Shown: in pieces, positions 46,503 through 59,905 of the stretch | How positions within the stretch are numbered: the stretch's first letter is position 1 | How the letters are laid out: each line of letters starts with the position of its first letter | DNA from: Daedaleopsis sinensis | Lineage: Eukaryota; Basidiomycota; Agaricomycetes; Polyporales; Polyporaceae | Direction of reading: 5' to 3' | Assembly (NCBI GenBank): GCA_033807695.1 | Contig: CM066306.1 | Location: forward strand, 2,790,001-2,854,000 | DNA: 64,000 nt | Translations under genes and position numbers: made by a program | The notes under the pieces: generated by a model | The model's input: the letters and a program-made list of their open reading frames with translations, nothing else | Databases searched by the model: none | What the model was told of the DNA's origin: nothing

Positions 46503-47847
46503 ATGTACGCCGAAGGAACTCATGCCGACCATCCTCTACACTGCGATACTCTTCTGGGTGGACTCCTTGACGAAGAGTACTTCTGGAGGGATCATTCCAA
46601 ATGGCTGGCCGAGTCGGGTTACAGGTTACGGCCCCGCTATCAAGAGGACTGGCAACCATCTTGGCTCAAAACAAAGAAGGAAATATATGAGTGCGAGGAC
46701 GGCTTAGCAACTATAGTAGGCTCTAAACTGCTGCTTACCGTAGACTCTCTGACTCCCACTTGAAGGTGATTGTAGCCACGGACGCGATCCGGGTCTCAGA
46801 CGGTCGCATTGTTTCAATCAAGAAGGTCTCGAGGACCGATCACCCCCATGAGGAAGAAATACTTCGGTCACTTACATATGATGAACTCCTTAAGGATCCT
46901 ACCAATCACACCGTGCCTCTCTACGAGATACTCCAATCGCCTCTTGACCCTGATTGCTTCTTCATTGTCATGCCCTATCTCACCCGCATTTATACGGTGA
47001 AGTTTGCGACGGTCGGAGAGGCTATGGAGTGCTTCCGACAACTGTTCGAGGTGAGTAGTTCTCGAAGCTCTCACTTCAGCAGACGCTGAGGCCCAAAGGG
47101 AACAGGGCTTGAAATTCATCCATAGTCGCCGCGTCGCACATAGGTGTGAACTGTCTTACTGTTCAACACGATATCTAGCTGACAGAGTATTCATAGCGAT
47201 ATAACTCTGCTGAATGTCATGATGGATCCTACGCCCCTCTACTCGGACATACCTCACCCCTCCTATGCCTGGCCGCAAAGGAGCTACGACTTCAAGCGGA
47301 AAGTGAAGAAGTTCACTCGCACCGATCATCCCACCCGATACTTCTATATCGACTTTGGGTTATCCGTCAAGTTTAATCCGGGGGCAGAGACAATATCACT
47401 TATCAACATCGGGGGTGATAAAAGTCTTCCAGAGTACGAGAACCCGTTGGGATCGTACAATCCATTCAAGGCCGATATCTACACGCTGGGCAACCTCATT
47501 CGTGAGGACTTCATGAATGTGAGTTCGCATGGACGTCATGGATACCGCCGCATCGCTCCATTGACGTTGTCGCATTCATGTTCTAGGAGAGCCGTAGTCT
47601 CAAGTTCTTGGGTCCACTGATCGCCGACATGACCAAGAAGAAGCCCGAAGATCGTCCTTCAATTGAAGAAGCGTACCAACGCTTTGAAGAGATACGAACT
47701 TCGTTGTCGTGGTGGACACTTAGGTCTCGTTTCGTCTATCGGAGTGAGTTTGTAATCGCGCGGATATTTAGGGCCTGTCGACATGTTGTTCGCACTACCA
47801 TATGGATTGTGAACAAGACACCAGCTCTCCCTACCCCTCCGCAGTGA
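46503..47847 (+). CDS. Kinase-like gene K3
   Basis: Third tandem copy, start MYAEGTHADHPLHCDTLL. It has the same five-exon structure and keeps VSIKK, the split AHR/DITLLN loop, YIDFGLSVKF, ADIYTLGNL and PEDRPSIEEAYQRF. The activation region changes from EETISPINIGG in K1 and K2 to AETISLINIGG here, shared with K4. No partner gene stands upstream; only the proximal part of the divergent promoter is kept (ACAGTGGAGCCAAGC). The gene appears intact. Confidence 0.8.
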
Positions 47848-47969
47848 CAGTCCTGTCGTCTCGTATATCCTGGGTCTTCTCTTGCTGTATCTCAAGTATC
47901 TGATTGGGTAGTGGACAAACACGTCTCTACTAGCAGCGAAAACGCGTCGGTGTGTCTCCGTGTTACAAC

Positions 47970-48300
47970 AGTGAGTGAATATCTTCAAACTGAACAATGG
48001 TCAACTTGTCGACATCTACTTCCGCTTGATAGCCTCCCGCTTGCAATTTAGCGAACGCAGCTTTGATAGGAGCACCGGCTGCGGATTGAGAAGGACCCGC
48101 CGCGACAATAAGACTCGAGCTGCATGAGGTCAACATCCGTATGGTAAGGACTTCGTCCGCCTGTGCACCGCACGACGCTCGTCGCGACACAAGACTTGCC
48201 CAATGCTATGGTATCCGAACTCGCGCGGGATCCGAGTTGGTTCCCACTACGCACACATCGTACGTACGTACGCCGCCCAGAGCCCAGGTTCGAATTCGAT
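47970..48300 (-). repeat. Decayed minus-strand module, copy 3
   Basis: The minus strand holds APIKAAFAKLQAGGYQAEV followed by DKLTIVQFEDIHSLL and a stop. Upstream it reads CGAQADEVLTI in the same frame after a change relative to copy 2. This copy shows the best-preserved 3' part and suggests the ancestral ORF was coding. Confidence 0.5.
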
Positions 48301-48571
48301 TAAAAGTCACCTCCGTTCTTCTCGCAGATTGCTACACAATAACACATACAGTCTTAGAACCAGTAACAGCGCACGCCACATGATATCGATCAGTTGCTGC
48401 TTGATACTAGACTCTAGTGCTTGATACGATCCAGTTAGCGCACGCATCCATCATGGGCGCGCTTCCACGAACGCCTACAGTAGAGCCAAGCCATGACAAA
48501 TAACCAGCATTCGTGATCATAGTACGCCCTTTGAGTTGGCACTCTGCCTCCCTCCTCCATCCGCAACTAAA

Positions 48572-49933
48572 ATGTACGACGAAGGGACACATGCCAACCA
48601 TCCTCTACACTCCGATAAGGTGCTTGGTGGACTATTTGACGAAGAGTACTTCTGGAGGGACCATTCCAAATGGCTTGCCGAGTCGGGTTACAGGTTACGT
48701 CCCCGCTATCAAGAGGACTGGCAACCATCTTGGCTCAAAACGAAGAAGTCACCAATTTTTTGCGAGGACAGGTTCCCGACTTTTGTAGGTACCTATTCAC
48801 TGCCAGTGCTCCCTATACTCTCGCTCAACTTGAATCCTCTCGTTAGGTGATCGTGGTCATGGACGCGGTTCGGATCTCCGACGGTCGCGTTGTTGCAATC
48901 AAGAGGGTCTCTAGGACCGATCACCCTGACGAGGAAGAGATACTTCGATCCCTCACACATAAAGAACTCCGTAAGGATCCCACCAACCACACTGTACCTC
49001 TCTACGAAATCCTTCAGTCGCCTCTTGACCCCGACTGCTTCTTCATTGTGATGCCTTATCTCACCCGCATAAACACGGTGAAGTTCGCGACGGTTGGAGA
49101 GGCTATCGAGTGTTTCCGACAACTCTTCGAGGTGAGTGGCTGTCGAAGCTCTGACTTCACTGGCACCGCAGAAGCTGAGGCACAAAGGGAACAGGGCTTG
49201 AAGTTCATTCATAGTCACCGTGTGGCACATAGGTGTGAACTGTCTTACTGATCCACACGATATCTTGCTAACAGGGCATCAATAGCGATATAAGCCGGCT
49301 GAATGTTATGATGGATCCTATGCCACTCTACTCGGAATTGCCTCATCCCATCATTACGAGCCGGAGCTACTACGACTTCGAACGGACGGTCAAGAAGTAT
49401 ACCCGTACGGATCATCCTACTCGATACTACTTTATCGACTTTGGATTGTCCGTCAAGTTTAATCCCGGGGCAGAGACCATATCACTCATCAACATCGGGG
49501 GTGATAAAAGTCTTCCAGAGTACGAGAACCCGTTGGGATCGTACAACCCTTTCAAGGCCGATATCTACACACTGGGCAACCTCGTTCGTGAGGACTTTAT
49601 GGATGTGAGTTCGTATTCACGGGATGACCGTTGTCATATTGTTTCGCTGACGTTGTCGTATATACGCTGCAGACCAGTCATAGTCTCAAATTCTTAGCCC
49701 CACTGATCGCGGACATGACCAAGAACAAGCCCGAAGAACGTCCTTCAATCGAAGAAGCGTATCGACGCTTTGAAGAGATACGCTCTTCGTTGTCGTCGCG
49801 GACTCTCAGGTCTCGGTTTGTCTATCGAAATGAGTTTTCCATCGTGCGAATCTTTAGGGCCTGTCGGCATGTTGTCCGCACTAGGATCTGGATTGCGAAC
49901 AAGACACCAGCCCTTCCTACCCCCCCTGAGTGA
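48572..49933 (+). CDS. Kinase-like gene K4
   Basis: Fourth tandem copy, start MYDEGTHANHPLHSDKVL; five exons. Lys lies in VAIKR, the catalytic loop is AHR/DISRLN, and FIDFGLSVKF, ADIYTLGNL and PEERPSIEEA are kept. Exon 2 and the end of the N-terminal segment are closest to K2, while the region from the DFG on is closest to K3. This suggests unequal exchange or gene conversion between copies. It has no partner gene upstream. Confidence 0.8.
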
Positions 49934-50089
49934 CCACTTTGTCATGTTGTATATCCTCGGTCTTCTCGTGCTGTATCTTAATTATGAGATCGGGTATGTG
50001 GATGAATATATCTCTAGCGAAGTTGAGCCGGAGCAACCTCTGCCTCAGGCTCCGAGTTATTCACGCGTGGGTGAGTGCTCGCAACCGTG

Positions 50090-50500
50090 AGTGACCTGTC
50101 AAATATCTCCAAGTTGAATAATGGTACTTGCCAACATGGTCATTGTATACTTCCGGTTGATAGCTTCCAGCTACGACGCAGGTGGCTTTCTGCCTGCCAT
50201 CTACCTGCCGCAACTGGTTGATACTGAATCCCACCCTTGACAGGTGCCCCATCTGCGGACTATGGAGAACCCGCGACCGACAATAAGACATGCTGCACGG
50301 GGTCACTATCCGAAATAGCAAGAGCTTCTCCCGCCAATGCACCGCACGACGGTCGACTACCGCAATACAGAGCTTGCCATGAAAGAGTATCCAAACGCGC
50401 GTGCGGGTTCAAAATCAGCTCCCCTACGAAGCTTGCATCGTACGCCGTACGCATGCTCAGGATTCGGGTTTGATGAGAGACCGTAGCGGGGGGGGGGACC
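50090..50500 (-). repeat. Decayed minus-strand module, copy 4
   Basis: The DNA aligns with copies 1 and 2, including a GACAGGTGCCCCATCTGCGG stretch and a CATCGTACG segment. On the right side it also shares GGGGGACCATCGCGCTC with the flank of copy 2. The reading frame is broken. Confidence 0.45.
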
Positions 50501-52190
50501 ATCGCGCTCGTCAGTAGCTCACAGTTCTATTGTCCCGGCGAGGATAACCACGGGCCCTGGGCGGTGGGATGGTACCTTACAGCTGGCGGCGACTCATTCT
50601 ACGGTGACCTTATTCAGTCAGAGTACCGGGGACGAACTTGAAGGAGTATATAGCCGCAACGTTGGCCCGGGAGCCATTCGTAATGGTCCCGCCAGAAGAT
50701 AGCTCGGACAGCAGACCCTTCCGATGGGCATCTTCCCCAGCCATGCTACCTCGATCTTGAAAGCACATCTTTATGAGCTGGATTAATGTAGGCCGGAGAG
50801 AACAGCAGGGCGGGCAAGGGCGGGCATCAGAGGACGAAGTGCGAAGACACCGTCATGGCGTCAATTGCACTCAAACTCCCACGTCACGTCACAGTCTGAC
50901 GCTCGTCGCTGACAGTGGAAATCTCCTGAACCGCTACTACTGATAAGTAAGTACTGTGTATTGGTAAGTACTAGTAGTGCCGTGACTAGCTACTAGTTAC
51001 CGTAGGCGGGAAGTTCGCGGATGAATTTCACTTGACTCACTTGGCCGTTCCCGCATCGCCTGCTTACCCACGCACCTAGCGCCTTCCCACACTGCAATCG
51101 TACCCACTCCTCACTACCGTACCAACCTCCTTTCCCTTCCCTTCCTCCTTCCTCTCTCTTTCCTCCCTCTTTCCTCTTTCTCTCTCGCACTGAACTAGAT
51201 CGTCTGCCAATATCAGCGCCGTATGTGCTACTTACCTTCATGCGTGCTAATATGTATCATCCATTGACTTGCCTGCCCCTCGTAGCCTCGCCCCATCGCG
51301 ACCATGGCAGGAACTATCCCCCGACGCTGAAACATATCTACTCTCGCGACACGTTCGGCTCGAAGTACGATCAGACGGTGATACGTGGAGACCACAATGT
51401 CCTCTGCAATGCAGAATAGGCGGTGGATGGCCGCAGTCCACCAGCATGCCTGCGAGCTCGAACGGCAAGGTCTTAATGGGGTGCTTTCCGGTACGCGTTT
51501 GTATCTCTATGCAGGTTACCGGTCACAATCATACCATAGTACACCACGGCCCGCCCATTTTCCAGCCCCGCTCATGACTTGTGAAACAAGATGTTCTCCG
51601 AGTCAATGTAACTATTTCATCGTCAAATCAATGTATGGTGAACCATGGTGTGGACACTTCATTTAGACCAGCTTGTCAAGACGGCAATGGATAGTGACAT
51701 CGATCTTCTCTGTCTATCATGTACACATGTCAAGGTGGGCTTGCATTGGTGGAGTACGTACACGTATCCTGCAAGTACTATAATGAACTCACTCAAACAC
51801 TGAAAGATTGGTTCTTCATGGACGGCATTTTGTGTGTCGGCACGCTCGCAAGCCAATCTGACGATGGTCCTGCACGGCCAGTCAGAGCTTATGTCCGATT
51901 GCAGGCTCAGCGAGCCGGTGGCCGGTGTGCCAATAAGTTGAAGGTAGGTGCGACCTCACCAGATCAGTTACTAATAATGGATAATCTCTTACAATGTTCC
52001 TATAGATTAGCAGGATCGTGCGCGCGCGGCGCGATACCGAGTGCTCCGCCGTGCGCCAGGTGGCGAAAATCGCATCCACGATGGCCCGGGGGGATGGTCC
52101 GATAGGACCAATGAGCGGGGTCGTCCGTCGGCTAGTGGAACAACTTGTCCTCTATGTTCTCTGACTTACGCGTGCAGAACGTTGAGGACC
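50501..52190. other. Gene-poor stretch with a pyrimidine tract
   Basis: No gene is supported. Short plus-strand frames at 51385-51666 and 51719-52105 have no recognised motif. A strong C/T-only run of about 55 bases lies near 51127-51186. Such tracts are common in fungal promoters, but no gene was found on its downstream side. Confidence 0.4.
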
Positions 52191-52194
52191 ATGA

Positions 52195-54056
<1,862 letters not shown>

Positions 54057-55282
54057 ATGGCGTCGCCTGCGACGGGCAGGCCGCGACGAACATATGGCGA
54101 CCGATTGGGACAGAATGGCAGATAGCATGGCGCTCGACTAAGTCATTCTAGATGAAGAGGATAACCGGATGGATGATAGTGAGCGCGTGGGTTACGAGGA
54201 GGTCGAACTAGCCACCCGAGTTGAGGGTAAGATGGACCTGTGTGCTTAGGAGATAGGTGAGTGTCATTGTCATTCAAACCTATGTGCTCGTGCGACGAAC
54301 TCACGGCGGCCGCATGCAGAATCTCCGCCGTTTGCAGTTTGACGACGAGTCTTATCTTGGAGGAACAAGTATCCGTCTGAAGGAGATTACATTATAAACT
54401 GATCTATTAGTACAACTGCGTATCGCGTGCATGATATGACAATACAACACCGGAACCTTACACGTTCGACCTCTTCCTGGATATCGAACATGCGAGTTCC
54501 AAGCGGCAGCAAGGCAGGCTGCTGTTGTAAACACTCCGGAGGTAGCACTAACAATAATCGATTGAGACGAGGGTGGGATGCATCGGTCACCGCAGCGTGC
54601 TGGCGTTAAGCTTAAGGACATTCGGGCCAGGAGTCATCTGCGGGAAGAGGAGGGGTGTGCTCGACCGCTGGATGTCGCTCCGTGTTGGGTGCTGTCTCAT
54701 CAGTACGTCTCGAGAGCACCCTGGTCTCAAAGTACGTAGCCCAGGTTCGAGCCAGTAGGTAGGCGACGCGCCCTGCCCTGTTGCTCCTTGCCTCGATACT
54801 GCCTGACAAAATACTGGGCGCGCGGGCCGTGCAACATGCAAGCCCTTCATACGAAGGAGGGACAACCTTCTCCACGCACACACTTGTGCGCGTACAGCCT
54901 TGTGCGATGTTCGAGTCACATATAATGGGTCTAAACGTACCGCGTGCACGCGCAAGTCAGACAACATACAGGGAGAGCACAAGGCGCACGTGCCATGACT
55001 CGTCCTAATACTTGCACAAGGGTTCGTTCACCAGTGCCACACATCGTAGGCGTGGACGACGGAGTTGGCGAAACATCGGTGAGCGAGATGACGAGGCAAC
55101 ACGTTCACACAGATTTTGATGTTATTGTTATCGTCGTCAACAAAGTGTAGGGCATACTAATCAGGATGTGCGGTAAAGCGAGCCAGAAAGCCGTCAGCAC
55201 AGCGATGATTACGTCTAGCGATCTTACCGTAATCGGAGCAAGTCATTGGTCGCCGGGGAGCGATATGCGCGAGTGAAGTATA
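54057..55282. other. Stretch without a supported gene
   Basis: No coding region or repeat could be supported on either strand. It separates the HSP70 pseudogene from the 3' end of the unknown 651-residue gene. Confidence 0.4.
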
Positions 55283-57341
55283 TTACCAGGCAGGCGGAAC
55301 ATGGGGGACGACAGGAGCGCGACCAGACTGTTCGAAGAACGAGTGCACGTAAAATACTGCCAACTCTCGCTGGCGGTGTTCGATTTCACCCGCCGTCGTG
55401 TTCATATCTATCGGCCGAGCCTTGTATATCTCGGGAGGACAGCGAGGCCAACGGGATAAGACACGCCTGAATGCCTCTAGGCTGTATACGCGCTGATGGG
55501 GTAAAGCACTGTAGAAGGCCATATCTTCGGGGAGACGGTCCGGGAGCGAGTACAGCAACTTGCCCGGAAAGATGTCTGCGAGAAGAGCATCACGCATCTC
55601 CTCTCCCTCATTCTCCTGACGCATGGGCACGAGTAGGCGATCGAGTGCTTGTAACTCATATCGAAAGGCGAGGTCGTGCATCTCCCAGATGACTTTGGGC
55701 GCGACGTCTGCGGAGACCTCGCGAACGCGAATGCCGAACCATAGGACTGGAGTTGTGGGTATCGTATCGAGTTTTGCACCTCCCAACGCTTTAGCGAAGA
55801 TGTCTTCGATGTGCCGTGCGCGCTGAGCGTTGAGAGTGGTGTCTTTCTCGTGATCCCGTCCAGTCGGCCCATAGAGAACGTCGCGCCACCACTGCGTCGA
55901 GATTGTCGTGGGACGAAACTCGGGGTCACGAAGCATGTAAAGCCATCCTGCGCGAAGACGTAGCCACGTCATGATGTATCGGTCGCGCCGATCTATCGTG
56001 GTCGGGCGTAATAGCAACGCGGGCTCTGGAATCCAATATCCCCATATCTCCTCATTTGGACGAGCTGGCCGGGATATGTCTACGCTGGCCATTGCGGCAG
56101 CCCAAGCCGGGATCGCTTTCGGCATCCAAGGATGCTCGAAATCAAGGAATTTGTTATAGTTTCTCACCTGACTCGGGTGAGGTGCGTTCTCTGCAAACAA
56201 CAATGGTCACTAGTGGTCGAAGCATCAGCAGGACGGACTTACTGCTGGCCCGGTGACCCGTGCTTCTACGCTCTGGCCGGATCACCCCCGCAGGATCTCG
56301 TTTCGTGCTTGATACCTTGGCATGTGGAGCGCGATCTTCGGAGTTGCGATAGCCGACGAATCTCCTCTGAGGGGTGGGAACAGGATACCCGCCGTCGGAT
56401 GGGACAGTCAACAGGGGTGCACGGGAGATGTTGAGGTACGTATCCATTCTTTGTGCGATGCATCGAAGATGCTTCTCACCAGAAGGCCCGTGATACAGAA
56501 CATGCCCGCCTTCAGGACCAGGTTTGACGCATATTTCATCGGGTTTCGTCACAAGGACAACAGCGCGCACTTTCATGTCGTCGAGAGTGGACAGCTCCGT
56601 GTGAATGTGCCATACAGGCAAGCCGGCGGAAAAAAGCAGCTGTACAGTGTTCGGGTCCGTGGTGAAGGCACCCATGACTTCGCGATTCACGGGACGTGCG
56701 AGGGACTGTTCCACCGGCTCAAAGCTGTCAGCATAGTCCATGTACGCCCGAGCCATGAGTGAATATCGCTGGGTTAGGCGGACCTGCATGACGGCATCTT
56801 GGAACGTGCATGGAAATTGGTGGAGTCGGGTTGCAGCATTTTGCATTGCGATCTTGAGCCAAAGCAGATGGTCGTCGGGACTTCCTCGTGCTGCGATACA
56901 ATCAGCGAGGAAATCGACGACTCGGAGTAGGGGGTTTGCAGCGCTCGGAGTAAGCAAGCCAAGGGACTTGAACATGCTACCTTCCAACGTGGCGAAGTCG
57001 TTTTGGTCCGGGGTCCACCAAAGCGGGGCATAGAATGTGGGTGCCGGCACTGGTCGCAACACTGCGCACAAATACTCGAACCCCTTGGTGAATATCTGCG
57101 GCCATTGGATCGGGTCGACGAATCCGTATCGACAGTCGGAGCACAAGACCACGTCTATGATGCCGATGGGAGGTTGTGGGATGGATGCCATATTGGGGGA
57201 GCTGACGAGGTACTTGTCTCCGCAAAACGCTATGGCGAGGGCATCGTTCCATGCACACCGCCCTGCATGAGATGTTAGTCGTAAACCCACGAGCTATGAA
57301 AGGGGTAGCATACTTTCAACTACTTCTCCAACACTGGTCAT
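55283..57341 (-). CDS. Uncharacterised 651-residue protein
   Basis: Three exons, 57341-57314, 57262-56243 and 56190-55283, join in frame with introns of 51 and 52 bp. Exon 1 codes MTSVGEVVE only. I do not recognise the family. The first half has RRCAWNDALAIAFCGDKY, IDVVLCSDCRYGFVDP and APLWWTPDQNDFATLEGS. The second half has NYNKFLDFEHPWMPKAIPAW, TTISTQWWRDVLYG, RARHIEDIFAKALGG and WEMHDLAFRYELQALDRLL. It is rich in Trp, Tyr and Leu and looks globular. No signal peptide or membrane span is seen. Proteins of this general kind occur in many copies in mushroom genomes, from memory and not checked. The joined frame has no stop, so it may be functional. Confidence 0.7.
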
Positions 57342-58035
57342 ACCGGCTGCTGAGGCCGAACTCTAACTCCGGGTTTAAGAAAATGAACGTCTTGCGATTG
57401 CAGTATTAGGCGGGATCTCTGTGAACACACGTTCACGGAGAGAACACACACCAGGAGACCTCAGAGTCTTCCTGATGAATGCGTTGGGTAAAACGTGGAG
57501 TCCAGGTCCTTGGGGGGATCTTGGACGATGTCGTTGTCCTACGCGACGCGGGTGGATAGCTGAAGGGAAAGGGGGTTAGGCATAGGAGGTCAGGGGATGG
57601 AAAGGTCAATACTTCGATATCGCACGTGCGTCGAAGCGGTTCTTAAAACGAGTGCGTAGAGATGCGCAAGAAGGAGATGAGGGACGCGGAGATGGGAGAC
57701 GAGAGCGAGGTCGAGGGAAGTGCGAAGGTGAAGGTGCGAACTGTATATCAAGGAAGACTACGCTATGACAATATTAATAGCTCAGGTAATACAAGTAATA
57801 CCTCGTCAACCCGTGTGAAATCGCTAACAAATCAAATTTAAGCGGTATTTATACAATATACTGCGAGCGGGACATTAGCCGGACCTTGGTGTCTCGAGGA
57901 CAGTGTGGTCGAGCTGGACGCCCCTGATAGTGAGTCTCCACGGCGGAAGCTAGTGGATCACGGAGCACAGTCGCTGACCGCGCAGCGAGCAGGGGGCCTA
58001 CTAATTAGTTATTTCAATACTTAGTATGGAACAGC
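57342..58035. other. Stretch without a supported gene
   Basis: AT-richer sequence with no coherent ORF. It contains the upstream region of the 651-residue gene. Confidence 0.4.
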
Positions 58036-58380
58036 ATGAAGAGCCCGCAACTCCCTGTGTTTTCGTCGCTGATGCTCGCGTACGCGCACTGCATCTTCGG
58101 CATCACGCTCTTCCTCATCCCGATCTTCTTCGTTCTCATCCTGCTATTCCCGCCCATATTCTACTCCGTCGCGATGCGCTGCACCACTGGGTTCGAGGTG
58201 AACGGGCTCACATCTACGACGACACCCGATCGTGACTTTGGGTCAACGCTGTCGCCGCTGATCGGTGCGGTACTGGTGCGTCCAACAGATCACTCGAGCC
58301 TCAGGCCTCATACCTGACTCTTATCCCCTCGCAGATTGGGATAGTTGTCTGGCCATGGATCGGCTCGCTTCGCTTTACGT
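58036..58380 (+). CDS. Possible small membrane protein
   Basis: A first exon (MKSPQLPVFSSLMLAYAHC, then a strongly hydrophobic span ITLFLIPIFFVLILLFPPIF) ends near LSPLIGAVL. A GTGCGT...CGCAG intron would join it to IGIVVWPWIGSLRFT and a stop, giving about 95 residues with two membrane spans. I recognise no family, and the surrounding DNA is full of pseudogenes. It may be a fragment of a longer membrane protein. Confidence 0.3.
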
Positions 58381-58734
58381 AGCGCGGAAAGCCAGGACAG
58401 GCTGGTGGGCGAGAAGGTCCATACTGACCATCAACATATTCCGGATGCCTTGCTAGCAGCTTGTCATTGCGAGTGAAGCGAACATACGTGACCGTTTAGA
58501 GCGCGCCGCATCAGGCGAGTACCCGTGAGGAACTCGTCGCGACGTTCCTCTTCCGATTGATTCTCGTTCTTGCTCGCATTCAAGGCTATTAAGCCAAGGA
58601 GGAGATGCGCAGACCATTCACCCGGGTTCTGAAATGCGACATTTTCTGTGAGAATTCTCCATGCAAGTGACTAGCACGCACCACCTCGATGTTGCACTGC
58701 CATGCAGCCTTCGCCTTCGCCTTGTGATCCATCT
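58381..58734. other. Stretch without a supported gene
   Basis: Nothing coding could be supported between the small ORF and the beta-mannosidase relic. Confidence 0.35.
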
Positions 58735-59578
58735 CCCAGAAGCATAAACCGATACCTATCCTTGGGTTCAACAACGCGACTCCTGGTTACATATACGGCA
58801 ATACCGGTATGTTCATCGTTTGTGAGCCTCCGAAGGGTGCCGCTGACGATCTGTAGAGCGTTAAACTACTCTGCTGCCATTGCGTTCGACTATAGTAGCT
58901 TCCCCATCTCACGCTTTGTAAACGAGTTTGGGTGCGTCTTTTGACGCGAGCTTCGCGCTATGCACACTTTGCTCACCACCCGGTACTAGGTTCCACTCGA
59001 TGCCCTCGTTCTACAGCTGGGAAGAAGTCCTCCAGGATCCCGCCGACTTCGCCTTCAACTCCACCGTCGTCATGTCGCGGGACCACCACCCGTCCGCCGG
59101 CAGCCTCGCGGCACCGCGGACGCGAACCAGACGTTCGCGCAGTGGTGCTGGAGCACGCAGGTCTTCCAGTCCATGACCGTCGGCGCGCAGATCGCGTGGT
59201 ACCGCCGCGGCGCGGGCCAGGGCGAGAACAACCTCGGCGCGCTCGTCTGGCAGCTGAACGACGTCTGGCAGGGCGTGTCGTGGTCCGCGATCGAGCACTC
59301 CGGCCAGTGGAAGGCGCTGTAGTACGGCCTCACCAGCGTCTTCTCGCCGCTCACGATCTACCCGTTCTGGTTCGCGGACGCCGAGCGGCTGGAGGTGCTC
59401 GTGACGTCCGACCGGTGGGAGACGGTGCGCGGCGCGGCGCAGCTGACGTGGTACGGGTGGGACGGGGCGCTGCTCAACTCGTTGACGGTCAACTTCGCGG
59501 TCCCTGCGCTGAACAACTCGCTCGTGTTTAACGCGACGGGGCTGGGCAACATCCTCCCGGCAGGAAAGCCTATCACCA
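58735..59578 (+). pseudogene. Broken GH2 beta-mannosidase, C-terminal part only
   Basis: Recognisable pieces in order are LGFNNATPGYIYGNT, AFDYSSFPISRFVNEFG, then after an intron FHSMPSFYSWEEVL, FNSTVVMSRDHHPSAG, FAQWCWSTQVFQSM, NNLGALVWQLNDVWQG and SWSAIEHSGQWKAL. These match the region around and after the nucleophile Glu of GH2 beta-mannosidases (NEFG). A TAG stop lies at 59320-59322, and the frame shifts near 59120. The sequence ends abruptly at 59578 next to AT-rich DNA, and most of the N-terminal two-thirds is missing. It is a relic of a mannan-degrading enzyme gene. Confidence 0.82.
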
Positions 59579-59579
59579 A

Positions 59580-59905
59580 AAAAATTCACAAAGTTTGCAT
59601 ATATATGGGATACCCACACAAGAATTGCGATATCATTTATGCAGTGGAGTTGCAATAGTTAGACTGCAATGCATATATTTACAATACATGGCCGCCCACG
59701 GTATGATATGCATTGGATGGGGGTGCCTTGTCAAAATGACATTGCAATGTGAGTATTCCAAAGCTATTGTCGTGCATCCCAAACATATTGCAAACCTCTA
59801 AAGTGCATGGCTAATCGTCAAGACGCAATGTCAGATCAGCAATGTACGCTGATGTTGTGCATGCATTGCTTAGACACGTATATTATTACTAACCTGCTAA
59901 TAAAT
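59580..59905. repeat. AT-rich patch with repeated GCAATG/TTGCAAT words
   Basis: The base composition changes sharply here from GC-rich coding relic to AT-rich. The words GCAATG, TTGCAAT and GCATTG recur about ten times in both orientations. I found no terminal inverted repeats or target duplication. It may be the end of a MITE or Helitron-like element that truncated the mannosidase gene. Confidence 0.4.
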
